Of a stretch of DNA of 15,999 nt, positions 8,466 through 14,905 are shown in pieces (the stretch's first letter is position 1; the number at the start of each line of letters is the position of its first letter). The stretch is from assembly GCA_046336825.1 (NCBI GenBank), contig JBKDFX010000105.1:1-15999 (forward strand), given 5' to 3'. The notes under the pieces were generated by a model that worked only from the letters and a program-made list of their open reading frames with translations, had not been told where the DNA came from and searched no databases. Both the position numbers and the translations under genes were made by a program. Source of the stretch: Ga0074139 sp046336825. GTDB taxonomy: Bacteria; Bdellovibrionota; Bdellovibrionia; Bdellovibrionales; Bdellovibrionaceae.

Positions 8466-10097
8466 TTATTTTTGCATCCACCAAAAGTTAAGACCAGTAT
8501 CAAATCGGAATGTGTCGCCAGGTCGAGCCACTCGCTTTGAATGGGCATAAAAAATATACTTAGGATGGAACATAAATGCATAAGGCGCATCACTGGCCAC
8601 TATCTCATAGACTTTTTGCAAAAGAGCCACTCGTTTTTTTCGATCTAGGGTCAACCGGGCTTCATCAATAAGTTTATCCACTTGGGGGTTTTGATAGTTA
8701 ATGAAATTTGAACCACCCACCACTGAAGAACTTGAATGCCATATTTGTTTGGGATCCCATTCAAGACCACCGCCTCCCCAGGCCATGGCAACTGAATCAA
8801 AATTTCCTTCATCCAAAATTTTTACAAATGAAACCCACTCTAAATATTTAAGCTCAAGTGTAATGCCTGCCTGCTTAAGGTCTTGCTGGTAAAGGGTAAA
8901 ATATTTTTCCACATCTTTATTGGGATAGATCAAAGTGAACTTGAATGGCACACGTGATCCATTAATTTCTTTGTCAAGTACGCCATCTTTATCACTGTCA
9001 GACCACCCTGACTGAGTGAGGAGATCTTGGGCTTTCTTTGTATCATATAAAAGTGGTTTTACATTGGGTGAAGCAAAGTCACTTTTTACGTAAGTGGGGC
9101 CTGAGGCATAGTCAGAAAAACCGTACATAAACTTTTTATTGATTTCTTCACGGTTCAAGAGATGGGCGAGTGCAATCCTGACATTTTTATCTTGAAACAA
9201 TGGTTTACGTAAATTCCAACCAATAAAACTCATCACCTTGGGAGCATCATTTTCAATTTTCTTTTTGAAAATAGTTTTATCCCATGGATTTCCAGTCGTT
9301 TTTTTTACAAAAGCTTCCGCTCGCATTTCCACCATGTCGAGTTCGCCTTTTTTGGCTCTTTCAATCTCGATGTTTTCATCTTTGAAAAATCGCAGATCCA
9401 GAGTCTCAAAATTGTAAGCCCCTTTAAAATAAGGATCTTGTGCCACAGACCAGTTGGGGTTTCGTTTAAGAATAATTTTCTGTCCACGTTCAAATTTTTC
9501 TATTTTGTAAGGACCAGAACCGACTAAAGTTCGAGTCATCTTTCTTGATTTTTCCACATCAGAATAGACATGCTTGGGAAGAACAGTAAGAAGGGCCACC
9601 ACATCAAAATTCTTAAAATATTTTTCTTTGGCATGGGCTTTCACTGTATGCGTATCAACAATCTCAAACTTCTCAATATTCTGGTAATGAGGAATCAAAT
9701 GAGCCGCTTGGTACTTAGGTTCAAATATCGCATCAAAAGAAAACTTAACATCCTCTGCCGTCACAGGTTTTCCGTCATGCCAAACTGCATTTTTACGTAA
9801 ATAAAAAGTAAAAACTTTGCCATCTTTTGAGATCTCCCATTTTTCAGCTAAACGAGGAGTCCACTCCCAGTCTGTAGCCCGTCGATCCAGAAGAGAATCC
9901 GTTGTGAGATCATGAACCTTAGAGGCATAAATATCTGTCGACATTATGGGGTGTAGGTTGGCGGGCTCACCACCAATACTTCTGACAAAGGTTCCCCCCT
10001 TTGGAGCTTCATTATTGGGCACAGCAAAATCAGGAATGGCAGCACTGGCTGTACTCATAAAAAAAACTGTTGAGAGAGAAAAAAGAAGGGATGTCAT
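8466..10097 (-). CDS. Periplasmic solute-binding protein, family 5 (peptide/YejA-like)
   Basis: This binding protein delivers a solute, probably peptides, to the adjacent permeases. Residues 1-19 form a signal peptide ending in ASA before AIPDF; there is no lipobox cysteine, so the mature protein should be free in the periplasm. The family pattern is clear: GGTFVRSIGGEPANLHP near the mature N-terminus, then LAEKWEISKDGKVFTFYLRK, WHDGKPVTAEDVKFSFDA, and a DSDKDGVLDK turn later. I chose ATG 10097 (543 residues) because GAGGAG lies seven bases upstream. A TTG at 10112 would add five residues including Arg and Lys but has no ribosome site. With the ATG start the signal peptide has no positive charge, which is unusual and keeps the TTG possible. 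It is the first gene of the block and is divergent from the agmatinase. Confidence 0.92.
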   Translation of the reverse strand: MTSLLFSLSTVFFMSTASAAIPDFAVPNNEAPKGGTFVRSIGGEPANLHPIMSTDIYASKVHDLTTDSLLDRRATDWEWTPRLAEKWEISKDGKVFTFYLRKNAVWHDGKPVTAEDVKFSFDAIFEPKYQAAHLIPHYQNIEKFEIVDTHTVKAHAKEKYFKNFDVVALLTVLPKHVYSDVEKSRKMTRTLVGSGPYKIEKFERGQKIILKRNPNWSVAQDPYFKGAYNFETLDLRFFKDENIEIERAKKGELDMVEMRAEAFVKKTTGNPWDKTIFKKKIENDAPKVMSFIGWNLRKPLFQDKNVRIALAHLLNREEINKKFMYGFSDYASGPTYVKSDFASPNVKPLLYDTKKAQDLLTQSGWSDSDKDGVLDKEINGSRVPFKFTLIYPNKDVEKYFTLYQQDLKQAGITLELKYLEWVSFVKILDEGNFDSVAMAWGGGGLEWDPKQIWHSSSSVVGGSNFINYQNPQVDKLIDEARLTLDRKKRVALLQKVYEIVASDAPYAFMFHPKYIFYAHSKRVARPGDTFRFDTGLNFWWMQK

Positions 10098-10231
10098 GGG
10101 CTTACTCCTCAATTAAAATTATCGTCTTCAATAAGTTGAAAGAAGGGGCCAAATTAGGCAAGTGTATCAACAACTTGACACCGAGCACTAGCTGGAGAGA
10201 TAGATTTCTTCTAAAGAAAAAAGGAGTCCCT
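10098..10231. promoter_or_regulatory. Divergent promoter region between binding protein and agmatinase
   Basis: This 134-bp gap must hold the promoters of both the importer block (-) and the agmatinase (+). On the plus strand TTGACA at 10175-10180 is a perfect -35. Partners are weak: GATAGA (10199-10204, spacer 18) or TAGATT (10201-10206, spacer 20). A small hairpin, TTTCTT-CTA-AAGAAA (10205-10219), sits just before the AAGGAG ribosome site (10221-10226) of the agmatinase. For the minus strand I found no convincing -35/-10 pair, only a GATAAT-like -10 near 10118-10123. No clear operator is visible. Confidence 0.35.
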
Positions 10232-11278
10232 GTGAGCTTCGACGCGACAACTACGATTTCATCTGAATTTGGAATTTTTGGTATTCCCATGACAGAAGAA
10301 GAATCTCGAGTGGTTTTGCTTCCTGTACCTTGGGAGGTCACAACCTCCTACGGTTCTGGCGCCTCTCTAGGTCCTGCTCTCATTCGCACAGCCAGTGAAC
10401 AAATTGACCTTTTTGATTTGGAATTAGGTCGAGCCTACGAAAAAGGCTTTCATATGTTACCCATTTCCCAGGATATTCTCGCTCTCAATGATAAAAATAA
10501 GAAAAAAGCGCAAGAGCTGATCGCCCTTGTGACAGAACAAAGCCAAGATGCTGTAAAAATGGAACAACTCCGCTCTGAGATCAATCAAGCTAGCCATACT
10601 CTTAATGAATGGGTTTACTCTCAAAGCACTCGGATCCTCGAGTCAGGAAAACTTTTGGGCCTTGTCGGAGGGGATCACTCCTCTCCCTATGGAGCCATTA
10701 GAGCCGTCAGCGAAAAGACTCAAGGCGAGTTTGGAGTTTTGCATATCGACGCCCATTCTGACACAAGAAAAGCTTACCACGGTTTCACTCACTCCCATGC
10801 TTCCATCATGTACAATGTGATGACGGCACCATGGAAACCTAAAAAGCTTGTACAATTGGGCATCCGTGATTTTTGTGAAGAAGAGCATGATTTCATCAAA
10901 TCCCGCAATGACATCAAAACTTTTTTTGATCTGGATGTAAAACGACGCCTGCTAAGCGGTGAAGCTTGGGCTCGGGTCGTACAAGATGTGATCAAAGAAC
11001 TACCTGATCAAATCTACATCTCGTTTGATATTGATGGATTAGACCCCGCCTTTTGCCCTCATACAGGGACTCCTGTGGCAGGAGGTTATTCAACTGACCA
11101 GATCTACTTTTTATTTTCTGAGCTAGCTGCCAGTGGAAAAAAAATTGTGGGTTTTGATTTAAATGAAGTTTCAACCGGAGGGGTGCCGCTGGATGAGGCC
11201 AACCCCTGGGATGGAAATGTAGGAGCACGGGTATTATTTAAATTATGTGGCTGGAGCGTTTTAACTAATAAAGCTTAA
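10232..11278 (+). CDS. speB: Agmatinase / arginase-family ureohydrolase
   Basis: It probably hydrolyses agmatine to putrescine and urea, using two Mn ions, in the cytoplasm. All six metal ligands are visible: His149 in GGDHS, Asp173, His175 and Asp177 in DAHSD, and Asp266 and Asp268 in SFDIDGLDP. An insert of about 50 mostly helical, charged residues (85-135) precedes GGDHS, making it 348 residues, somewhat longer than E. coli SpeB. The start is GTG 10232, five bases after AAGGAG. The frame stays open upstream to an ATG at 10070, but that lies inside the opposite gene and codes for nothing family-like. Arginase or formiminoglutamase activity cannot be excluded by motif; the nearby speA favours agmatinase. 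It ends against the DksA-like gene with a shared TTAA stop. Confidence 0.9.
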   Translation: MSFDATTTISSEFGIFGIPMTEEESRVVLLPVPWEVTTSYGSGASLGPALIRTASEQIDLFDLELGRAYEKGFHMLPISQDILALNDKNKKKAQELIALVTEQSQDAVKMEQLRSEINQASHTLNEWVYSQSTRILESGKLLGLVGGDHSSPYGAIRAVSEKTQGEFGVLHIDAHSDTRKAYHGFTHSHASIMYNVMTAPWKPKKLVQLGIRDFCEEEHDFIKSRNDIKTFFDLDVKRRLLSGEAWARVVQDVIKELPDQIYISFDIDGLDPAFCPHTGTPVAGGYSTDQIYFLFSELAASGKKIVGFDLNEVSTGGVPLDEANPWDGNVGARVLFKLCGWSVLTNKA

Positions 11279-11655
11279 ACCCCTCGAGCAAATCGTCGGT
11301 TCATGGATTCTCGAATCTCAGCACCTTCGATACTTAAACGAGTCCAGGGAATTGCTTTTAGGCGCTCAGGCTCAATAAATTCTTCAGTTTCTTCGCAAAG
11401 ACCAAAAGTGCCATTTTCAATTCGGCCCAAAGCGCTTTCGATTTCCATTAGCTGATGACGAAGGCGATCTGTCATATTGAGAAATTCCTGTTCAGCCAAA
11501 ACTCGAACTGTTTGGTCCGCCTCATCACCGCCTCGATCTTCATTATCGAAGTGTGATTTAGCTTCTTTCACTCGGTTGAGCAGATCCGTCTTGGACTGTA
11601 ACAGTTTAGCTTTGCATTCCTTGATCAGCTTCTCTGAAACTCTCTCTTGAGCCAT
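11275..11655 (-). CDS. DksA/TraR-like protein with degenerate zinc finger
   Basis: DksA-family proteins enter the RNA polymerase secondary channel and adjust transcription with ppGpp. This 126-residue protein has the same plan: a long helical coiled coil (about 5-80) with the tip DNEDRG at 37-42, aligned with DPVDRA of E. coli DksA, then NGTFGLCE and RLKAIPW as in the family. Of the four zinc cysteines only Cys87 remains; the other three positions are Thr90, Ser108 and Gly111, so it should not bind zinc normally. Cysteine-poor DksA paralogues are known in other proteobacteria, so the fold may survive. ATG 11655 is chosen because GGAGGGG lies five bases upstream; a longer reading to 11736 lacks such a site. 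Its stop overlaps that of the agmatinase by four bases. Confidence 0.88.
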   Translation of the reverse strand: MAQERVSEKLIKECKAKLLQSKTDLLNRVKEAKSHFDNEDRGGDEADQTVRVLAEQEFLNMTDRLRHQLMEIESALGRIENGTFGLCEETEEFIEPERLKAIPWTRLSIEGAEIRESMNRRFARGV

Positions 11656-11707
11656 GTAACCCCTCCTTAGCTCTCCAAACAGCAAGGTGCCAATTTGGAA
11701 CTGATCC

Positions 11708-11736
11708 ATTAAGTAGGAGATGTGAATTTTTTGCAA
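11708..11736 (-). promoter_or_regulatory. Candidate sigma70-like promoter for the DksA-like gene
   Basis: Read on the minus strand, TTGCAA (11736-11731) is a -35 with 4 of 6 consensus bases. A 17-base spacer leads to CTTAAT (11713-11708), a -10 with 4 of 6. The predicted transcript would start near 11700, leaving a leader of about 45 bases before the ATG at 11655 with its GGAGGGG site. Spacing is ideal, but both boxes are imperfect. Confidence 0.4.
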
Positions 11737-11797
11737 GAAAAATCTTACATCACCTTAAAATGGTTCAAATATAAGTAAACACTGACTTAAATCTTTG

Positions 11798-11812
11798 TTT
11801 CGCGAAGCGAAA
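11798..11812. repeat. Short perfect hairpin TTTCGC-GAA-GCGAAA
   Basis: Six-base arms flank a GAA loop. No run of T follows on either strand, so it does not look like a complete terminator. It could be an isolated REP-like unit, a protein-binding dyad or chance; only one copy is seen in this window. Confidence 0.35.
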
Positions 11813-11968
11813 TAGGCGGTTAAAATCAAAATCTGACGTGTTCTTAATTTCATTTTGACAGAAGGACGACAAACTTGCTGTTGATTTTCATCGACAATCA
11901 AAAATCTGGACGAAATGATGAATATCATCCACACCTAAAGCTCAGTTTTTTATTTGGAGTCCTAAAAA

Positions 11969-12472
11969 ATGTTATTACTTGCCGCTCTCATTAGTCTCAA
12001 TGGTGTTTGGGTTCGCCCCTGTCAGCAAAACAATATTCAAATTCAGTTTTTTGAAACCCAAAAAAACTACACAGATGAAATATTTTTTGAAGATCAAAAC
12101 TGCCAAAAGCCACTTATGAGCTTTTCAAACGAAGGTGTTTACACTTTAAAACCCAACCATATCGATTACCAATTTGAAAGCGTGGCTATCACTATTTATT
12201 CAAAACCGATGCTTGATGATTTCAACAAAAGGCGAGTCTGTGGTTTTACCAATTGGCAAATGAACTCTCCTAAAATGGTGACTGGACTTAAGTGCGGCCT
12301 CTTCACCTCTCGAGAAATTCAAATTCCAAAAAAGGGAGAGCCTCGATTTGGAATTTGGCAATTAAGAGAGGGAAAGCTTTATTTTGGGAAATTAACTCCC
12401 AGCCATCCAGCCCTCACTCCCGAGACCCGCCCCATCGAGTGGGACGAAAGACCTTACTTCAAACAGCTCTGA
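11969..12472 (+). CDS. Small exported protein of unknown function, four cysteines
   Basis: I do not recognise this 167-residue protein. The first ten residues are strongly hydrophobic (MLLLAALISL), resembling a short signal peptide, but there is no positive charge before them. An in-frame TAA two codons upstream of ATG 11969 rules out a longer N-terminus, and GGAG lies about ten bases before the ATG. After it comes GVWVRPC, then a region rich in Phe, Tyr, Ile and alternating polar residues that suggests beta structure. Cysteines at 18, 45, 91 and 109 could form two disulfides outside the cytoplasm. GIWQLREGKLYFG (128-140) looks like a beta hairpin. A small lipocalin- or barrel-like periplasmic protein is possible, but this is a guess from pattern only. 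Its last 19 bases overlap the end of the convergent gene at 12454-12801. Confidence 0.7.
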   Translation: MLLLAALISLNGVWVRPCQQNNIQIQFFETQKNYTDEIFFEDQNCQKPLMSFSNEGVYTLKPNHIDYQFESVAITIYSKPMLDDFNKRRVCGFTNWQMNSPKMVTGLKCGLFTSREIQIPKKGEPRFGIWQLREGKLYFGKLTPSHPALTPETRPIEWDERPYFKQL

Positions 12473-12801
12473 ATTTTTTTGATTAAATTTGCTGTCGAAA
12501 CATCAAGTTTTTCAGCCGTTTGAAAGGCCTTCAGTGACCTGGCTCGGTAGGCCTCAGCTGACTTGTCCATTGATGAAAGTGCTTTTGGTGGAACATTCTT
12601 TTTATAGAGAGCTAATTCAAACGAAAGTGCGCTCAATTGATCAGCGAAGACATCATGGTTTTGAGCCAATGACGTAATAATATTATGTTGCGCTTTTCTT
12701 AAGGAATTTAATTGATCAACAAGACTCTGGCACCGCTCCAGCGGCGCCGCCTCAGCAAATGATATCAATACCGGTATATACCAAAGCTTAAAATACCCCA
12801 T
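12454..12801 (-). CDS. Small exported helical protein of unknown function
   Basis: This 115-residue product is not a family I recognise. Residues 1-18 look like a Sec signal peptide (Lys5, hydrophobic core, AEA before APLERC). The mature part is almost wholly helix-forming, rich in Ala, Leu, Lys, Gln and Ser, with one break at VPP (70-72). That suggests two helices folding back on each other, with Cys24 and Cys113 placed to join the ends by a disulfide. ATG 12801 is preceded by a G-rich stretch (GCGGGGG) about five to seven bases away. It lies 84 bp after the TetR gene on the same strand, with no strong terminator between, so it may be co-transcribed with it. Its end overlaps the convergent exported protein by 19 bases. 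Confidence 0.65.
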   Translation of the reverse strand: MGYFKLWYIPVLISFAEAAPLERCQSLVDQLNSLRKAQHNIITSLAQNHDVFADQLSALSFELALYKKNVPPKALSSMDKSAEAYRARSLKAFQTAEKLDVSTANLIKKIQSCLK

Positions 12802-12841
12802 CTGTTACCCCCGCCAAGAATGAGAGCAAAGGCAGGGCCAG

Positions 12842-12853
12842 CTAAAATTTTAG
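12842..12853. repeat. Perfect 12-base palindrome CTAAAATTTTAG
   Basis: This uninterrupted palindrome sits in the 84-bp gap between the TetR gene and the small helical exported protein. It could be an operator for the latter gene or simply an AT-rich chance dyad. No T-run follows in the right place for a terminator. Confidence 0.3.
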
Positions 12854-12885
12854 TCAAAGCCCATAGGATCGAAAAAAGCGCCGTT

Positions 12886-13503
12886 TTACGTCCCTGAGTT
12901 TAGAAACTTTTCAAAACTGTCTCGAGTTTCGCCAAGAGTATAGGGGAAAAGCATACGAGCCACGTGCTTTTGGCCGCGATCGACCGCCGCCTTATTGGGA
13001 ATTCGCTCTGCATTTTCAAAAAATTGCAAGTAAGTGGTGGACATGGCGAGCAAACTTTCAGCCACGTAGGTGAGTTCAGTTAAGTTACTCAAAGGCATGA
13101 GAATGCCCTTCTTAACCCAAACTTTATAAATTCCCTTCATCAGACCCATCATCTTAAAGATGTGCTTCTTCCACATTTTAGCTAAAATCGGATCACGACG
13201 GCGAAGTGAATACATTTCACGATGAAAAAATCGGTATTTCCAATAAACATCGTAGTTAAAGGCGATGAACTCTAGAGGCGATAACTGACGAGAACTTCGA
13301 GGTTTCCAAACACTGTAGGTTTCCTTACACATTCGACGAAAAAGTTCCTGAAGAATTTCTTCTTTGTTATGATAATGAAAATACAAATTACCTGGACTCA
13401 TTTTGAGAGCTTTAGCGATGTGATTAGTCGTAATCGCTTGGACTCCGTTTCGGTTGAACAATTCATTTGAAACCAAGAGGATTTTTTCTTTAGTTTTGAC
13501 CAT
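12886..13503 (-). CDS. TetR-family transcriptional regulator
   Basis: The N-terminus has the TetR DNA-binding domain: helix 1 around KTKEKILLVSNELFNRNG (3-20) and the helix-turn-helix TTNHIAKALKMSPGNLYFHY at about 25-44, followed by the usual NKEEIL. The rest is a helical ligand-binding domain rich in Phe, Tyr, Trp and Arg, with no recognisable ligand class. ATG 13503 gives 205 residues, a normal length. It has no ribosome site, but a promoter match puts the RNA start at or next to this ATG, so the mRNA may be leaderless. A TTG at 13539 would add 12 residues, but AAGGGG touches that codon directly. The gene is divergent from a transpeptidase with an inverted repeat between them, typical of TetR regulators that repress themselves and the neighbour. 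Confidence 0.9.
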   Translation of the reverse strand: MVKTKEKILLVSNELFNRNGVQAITTNHIAKALKMSPGNLYFHYHNKEEILQELFRRMCKETYSVWKPRSSRQLSPLEFIAFNYDVYWKYRFFHREMYSLRRRDPILAKMWKKHIFKMMGLMKGIYKVWVKKGILMPLSNLTELTYVAESLLAMSTTYLQFFENAERIPNKAAVDRGQKHVARMLFPYTLGETRDSFEKFLNSGT

Positions 13504-13510
13504 CGTCGGA

Positions 13511-13539
13511 CTTATGACATGACCAAAGGACCTTGGCAA
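13511..13539 (-). promoter_or_regulatory. Candidate promoter of the TetR gene
   Basis: On the minus strand TTGCCA (13539-13534) matches the -35 consensus at 5 of 6 bases. CATAAG (13516-13511), after a 17-base spacer, matches the -10 at 4 of 6. Only seven bases separate the -10 from ATG 13503, so transcription would start at about the start codon and give a leaderless message. The -35 lies inside the inverted repeat at 13521-13550. Confidence 0.4.
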
Positions 13540-13550
13540 CCCCTTGGGTC
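13521..13550. promoter_or_regulatory. Inverted repeat, candidate TetR operator
   Basis: Arms GACCAAAGG (13521-13529) and CCTTGGGTC (13542-13550) pair at 8 of 9 positions across a 12-base centre that itself contains ACCTTGG. The 30-bp dyad lies in the middle of the 85-bp gap between the divergent TetR and transpeptidase genes and covers the candidate TetR -35. A bound repressor here would block both directions. Confidence 0.5.
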
Positions 13551-13588
13551 TTGAGCTTACAGTAAATTCAAGTCACAATTTAAGGACT

Positions 13589-14875
13589 ATGCGAATACGA
13601 CACAAGTTAAGACTATTATGGATTTCCGTTGGCCTCATCATTGCCGTTGGCTCTGCATGGGCCTTGCAGTATTTTCAAACAGAGCCCGATCCTTTAGCTA
13701 AAAAGCTGACTGAGACCCTTGAAGCTCGATTTATGGTAGCTCAAATGGTCAATGAAAAGGTCAAAAACCACGATTGGACCAATTCACTTCAGGCTGAGTT
13801 TGACGGTGAAGTTGAAAACTTAAATGTGAAGTGGACTCTAGATGACAAACTTCAAAATTATGCAGACTCTATATTCAAAAGCTACAAACCCGATTACGGT
13901 GCCGTCTTTTTATTTGATGCTGAAACGGGACGTGTTTTAGCTCTTTCAAGCTTTCAAAAAGGCAAGCCCACGGATTCAAGTCTTGCCTTAAGAGCCACCT
14001 ACCCAGCCGCTTCCGTATTTAAAGTCATCACAGCCACAGCTGCCATCGACAACGCAGGCCTAAAACCTGGACATAACATTCGCTTTAATGGGGGCAACTA
14101 CACTCTTTATAAAAAAAATGTCATGAGCGATCGAATTAATCGCTGGACGCGAACCGTGACTCTGAAAGACGCTTTTTCAAAATCGCTCAATACAGCTTTT
14201 GGAAGACTTGTTCTTGAAGAGCTGGAACCAGAAACCCTGAATGAATATGCAAACAGGTTTATGTTCAATCAGGATCTGGCCACTGATTTCCCCGTCGAAA
14301 AAAGCATTGCCCTTGTCCCTTCAGAAAAAAATTATGAATTAACTCAGGTGGCATCAGGCTTTAATCGTTTCAATCGCATGAGCCCAGTTGTTGGAGCTAT
14401 GATTGCGTCAGCCATTGTTAACGATGGCCGCGTGGTAGTTCCTTATCTTGTGGATGAAATCACAGATGCTGATCAAAAAGTAATCTATCGCGGAGAAACC
14501 CTAGAAAAAGGCCAAGTGATGGCCGAAGTGTCGGCACAAAAAATGCGCACCATGATGGAAGAAACTGTTCTCACGGGAACAAGTCGAAAAAGCTTTCGAA
14601 GTTTAGTGAGAAGTAAAAAATTTCGTGAAGTTCAGATGGGCGGCAAGACTGGACATTTAACGGGCGATAACCCCAAAGGACGAACAGATTGGTTTGTGGG
14701 CTATGCTTTTGATGAAGATAGAAGGCTGGCTATTGCCGCTATTACGGTGAACGAAAAGTTTTGGACAATTAAATCATCACAAGTCGCACAGATGATGTTT
14801 AGAAAATTTTTCGAGCCGGTGATTGCCCAAAGAACGGCCGCATCTGAGAACAAAGAAAATCAAGTTCGACAATAA
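13589..14875 (+). CDS. Penicillin-binding protein, transpeptidase only
   Basis: This is a membrane-anchored, periplasmic D,D-transpeptidase-type protein that would cross-link peptidoglycan. Residues 1-8 are basic (MRIRHKLR), followed by one membrane helix (9-26). The three active-site motifs are complete: SVFK with Ser142 and Lys145, SLN at 199-201, and KTG at 353-355 in GGKTGHLTGDNPKGRTDWFVGY. At 428 residues it is shorter than class B PBPs such as FtsI or PBP2 (about 570-630), with only about 80 residues between membrane helix and catalytic domain, so the usual pedestal domain is missing. Cell-wall remodelling is likely; a beta-lactamase-like or sensor role is less likely because of the PBP motif spacing. 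ATG 13589 follows AAGGA closely (two bases); a TTG at 13544 is possible but falls in the inverted repeat. Confidence 0.88.
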   Translation: MRIRHKLRLLWISVGLIIAVGSAWALQYFQTEPDPLAKKLTETLEARFMVAQMVNEKVKNHDWTNSLQAEFDGEVENLNVKWTLDDKLQNYADSIFKSYKPDYGAVFLFDAETGRVLALSSFQKGKPTDSSLALRATYPAASVFKVITATAAIDNAGLKPGHNIRFNGGNYTLYKKNVMSDRINRWTRTVTLKDAFSKSLNTAFGRLVLEELEPETLNEYANRFMFNQDLATDFPVEKSIALVPSEKNYELTQVASGFNRFNRMSPVVGAMIASAIVNDGRVVVPYLVDEITDADQKVIYRGETLEKGQVMAEVSAQKMRTMMEETVLTGTSRKSFRSLVRSKKFREVQMGGKTGHLTGDNPKGRTDWFVGYAFDEDRRLAIAAITVNEKFWTIKSSQVAQMMFRKFFEPVIAQRTAASENKENQVRQ

Positions 14876-14879
14876 ACAA

Positions 14880-14905
14880 AAAGCGCACTTACCAAAGTGC
14901 GCTTT
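14880..14905. terminator. Hairpin terminator after the transpeptidase gene
   Basis: AAAGCGCACTT (14880-14890), loop ACCA, AAGTGCGCTTT (14895-14905) form a perfect 11-bp stem starting four bases after the stop codon. On the plus strand only TTT follows the GC part. On the minus strand the stem is followed by TTTTTG and more T, so it would also work for transcripts from the right. Confidence 0.75.

Larger units (their letters stand above)
11656..11968. other. 313-bp divergent intergenic region
   Basis: The region separates the DksA-like gene (-) from a small exported protein (+). It holds the candidate minus promoter listed separately, a perfect hairpin TTTCGC-GAA-GCGAAA at 11798-11812 without a following T-run, and TTGACA at 11855-11860 as a possible plus-strand -35 with no good -10 at 16-18 bases. 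A short inverted repeat TTGATT...AATCAA (11881-11901) lies upstream of the plus gene, whose ribosome site GGAG is near 11956. I see no coding frame with a credible start and no RNA gene that I recognise. Confidence 0.45.

Noticed and set aside
10070..10231. Upstream extension of the agmatinase reading frame by 54 codons
   Set aside because: It overlaps the start of the opposite binding-protein gene, has no family similarity, and GTG 10232 has an AAGGAG site at ideal distance.
11656..11736. Extension of the DksA-like frame by 27 codons
   Set aside because: The extension lacks a ribosome site and crosses the candidate promoter; ATG 11655 follows GGAGGGG.
12802..12885. GCGC followed by TTTTTT (minus strand) after the TetR stop, considered as a terminator
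   Set aside because: No stable stem precedes the T-run; only two to four base pairs can form.
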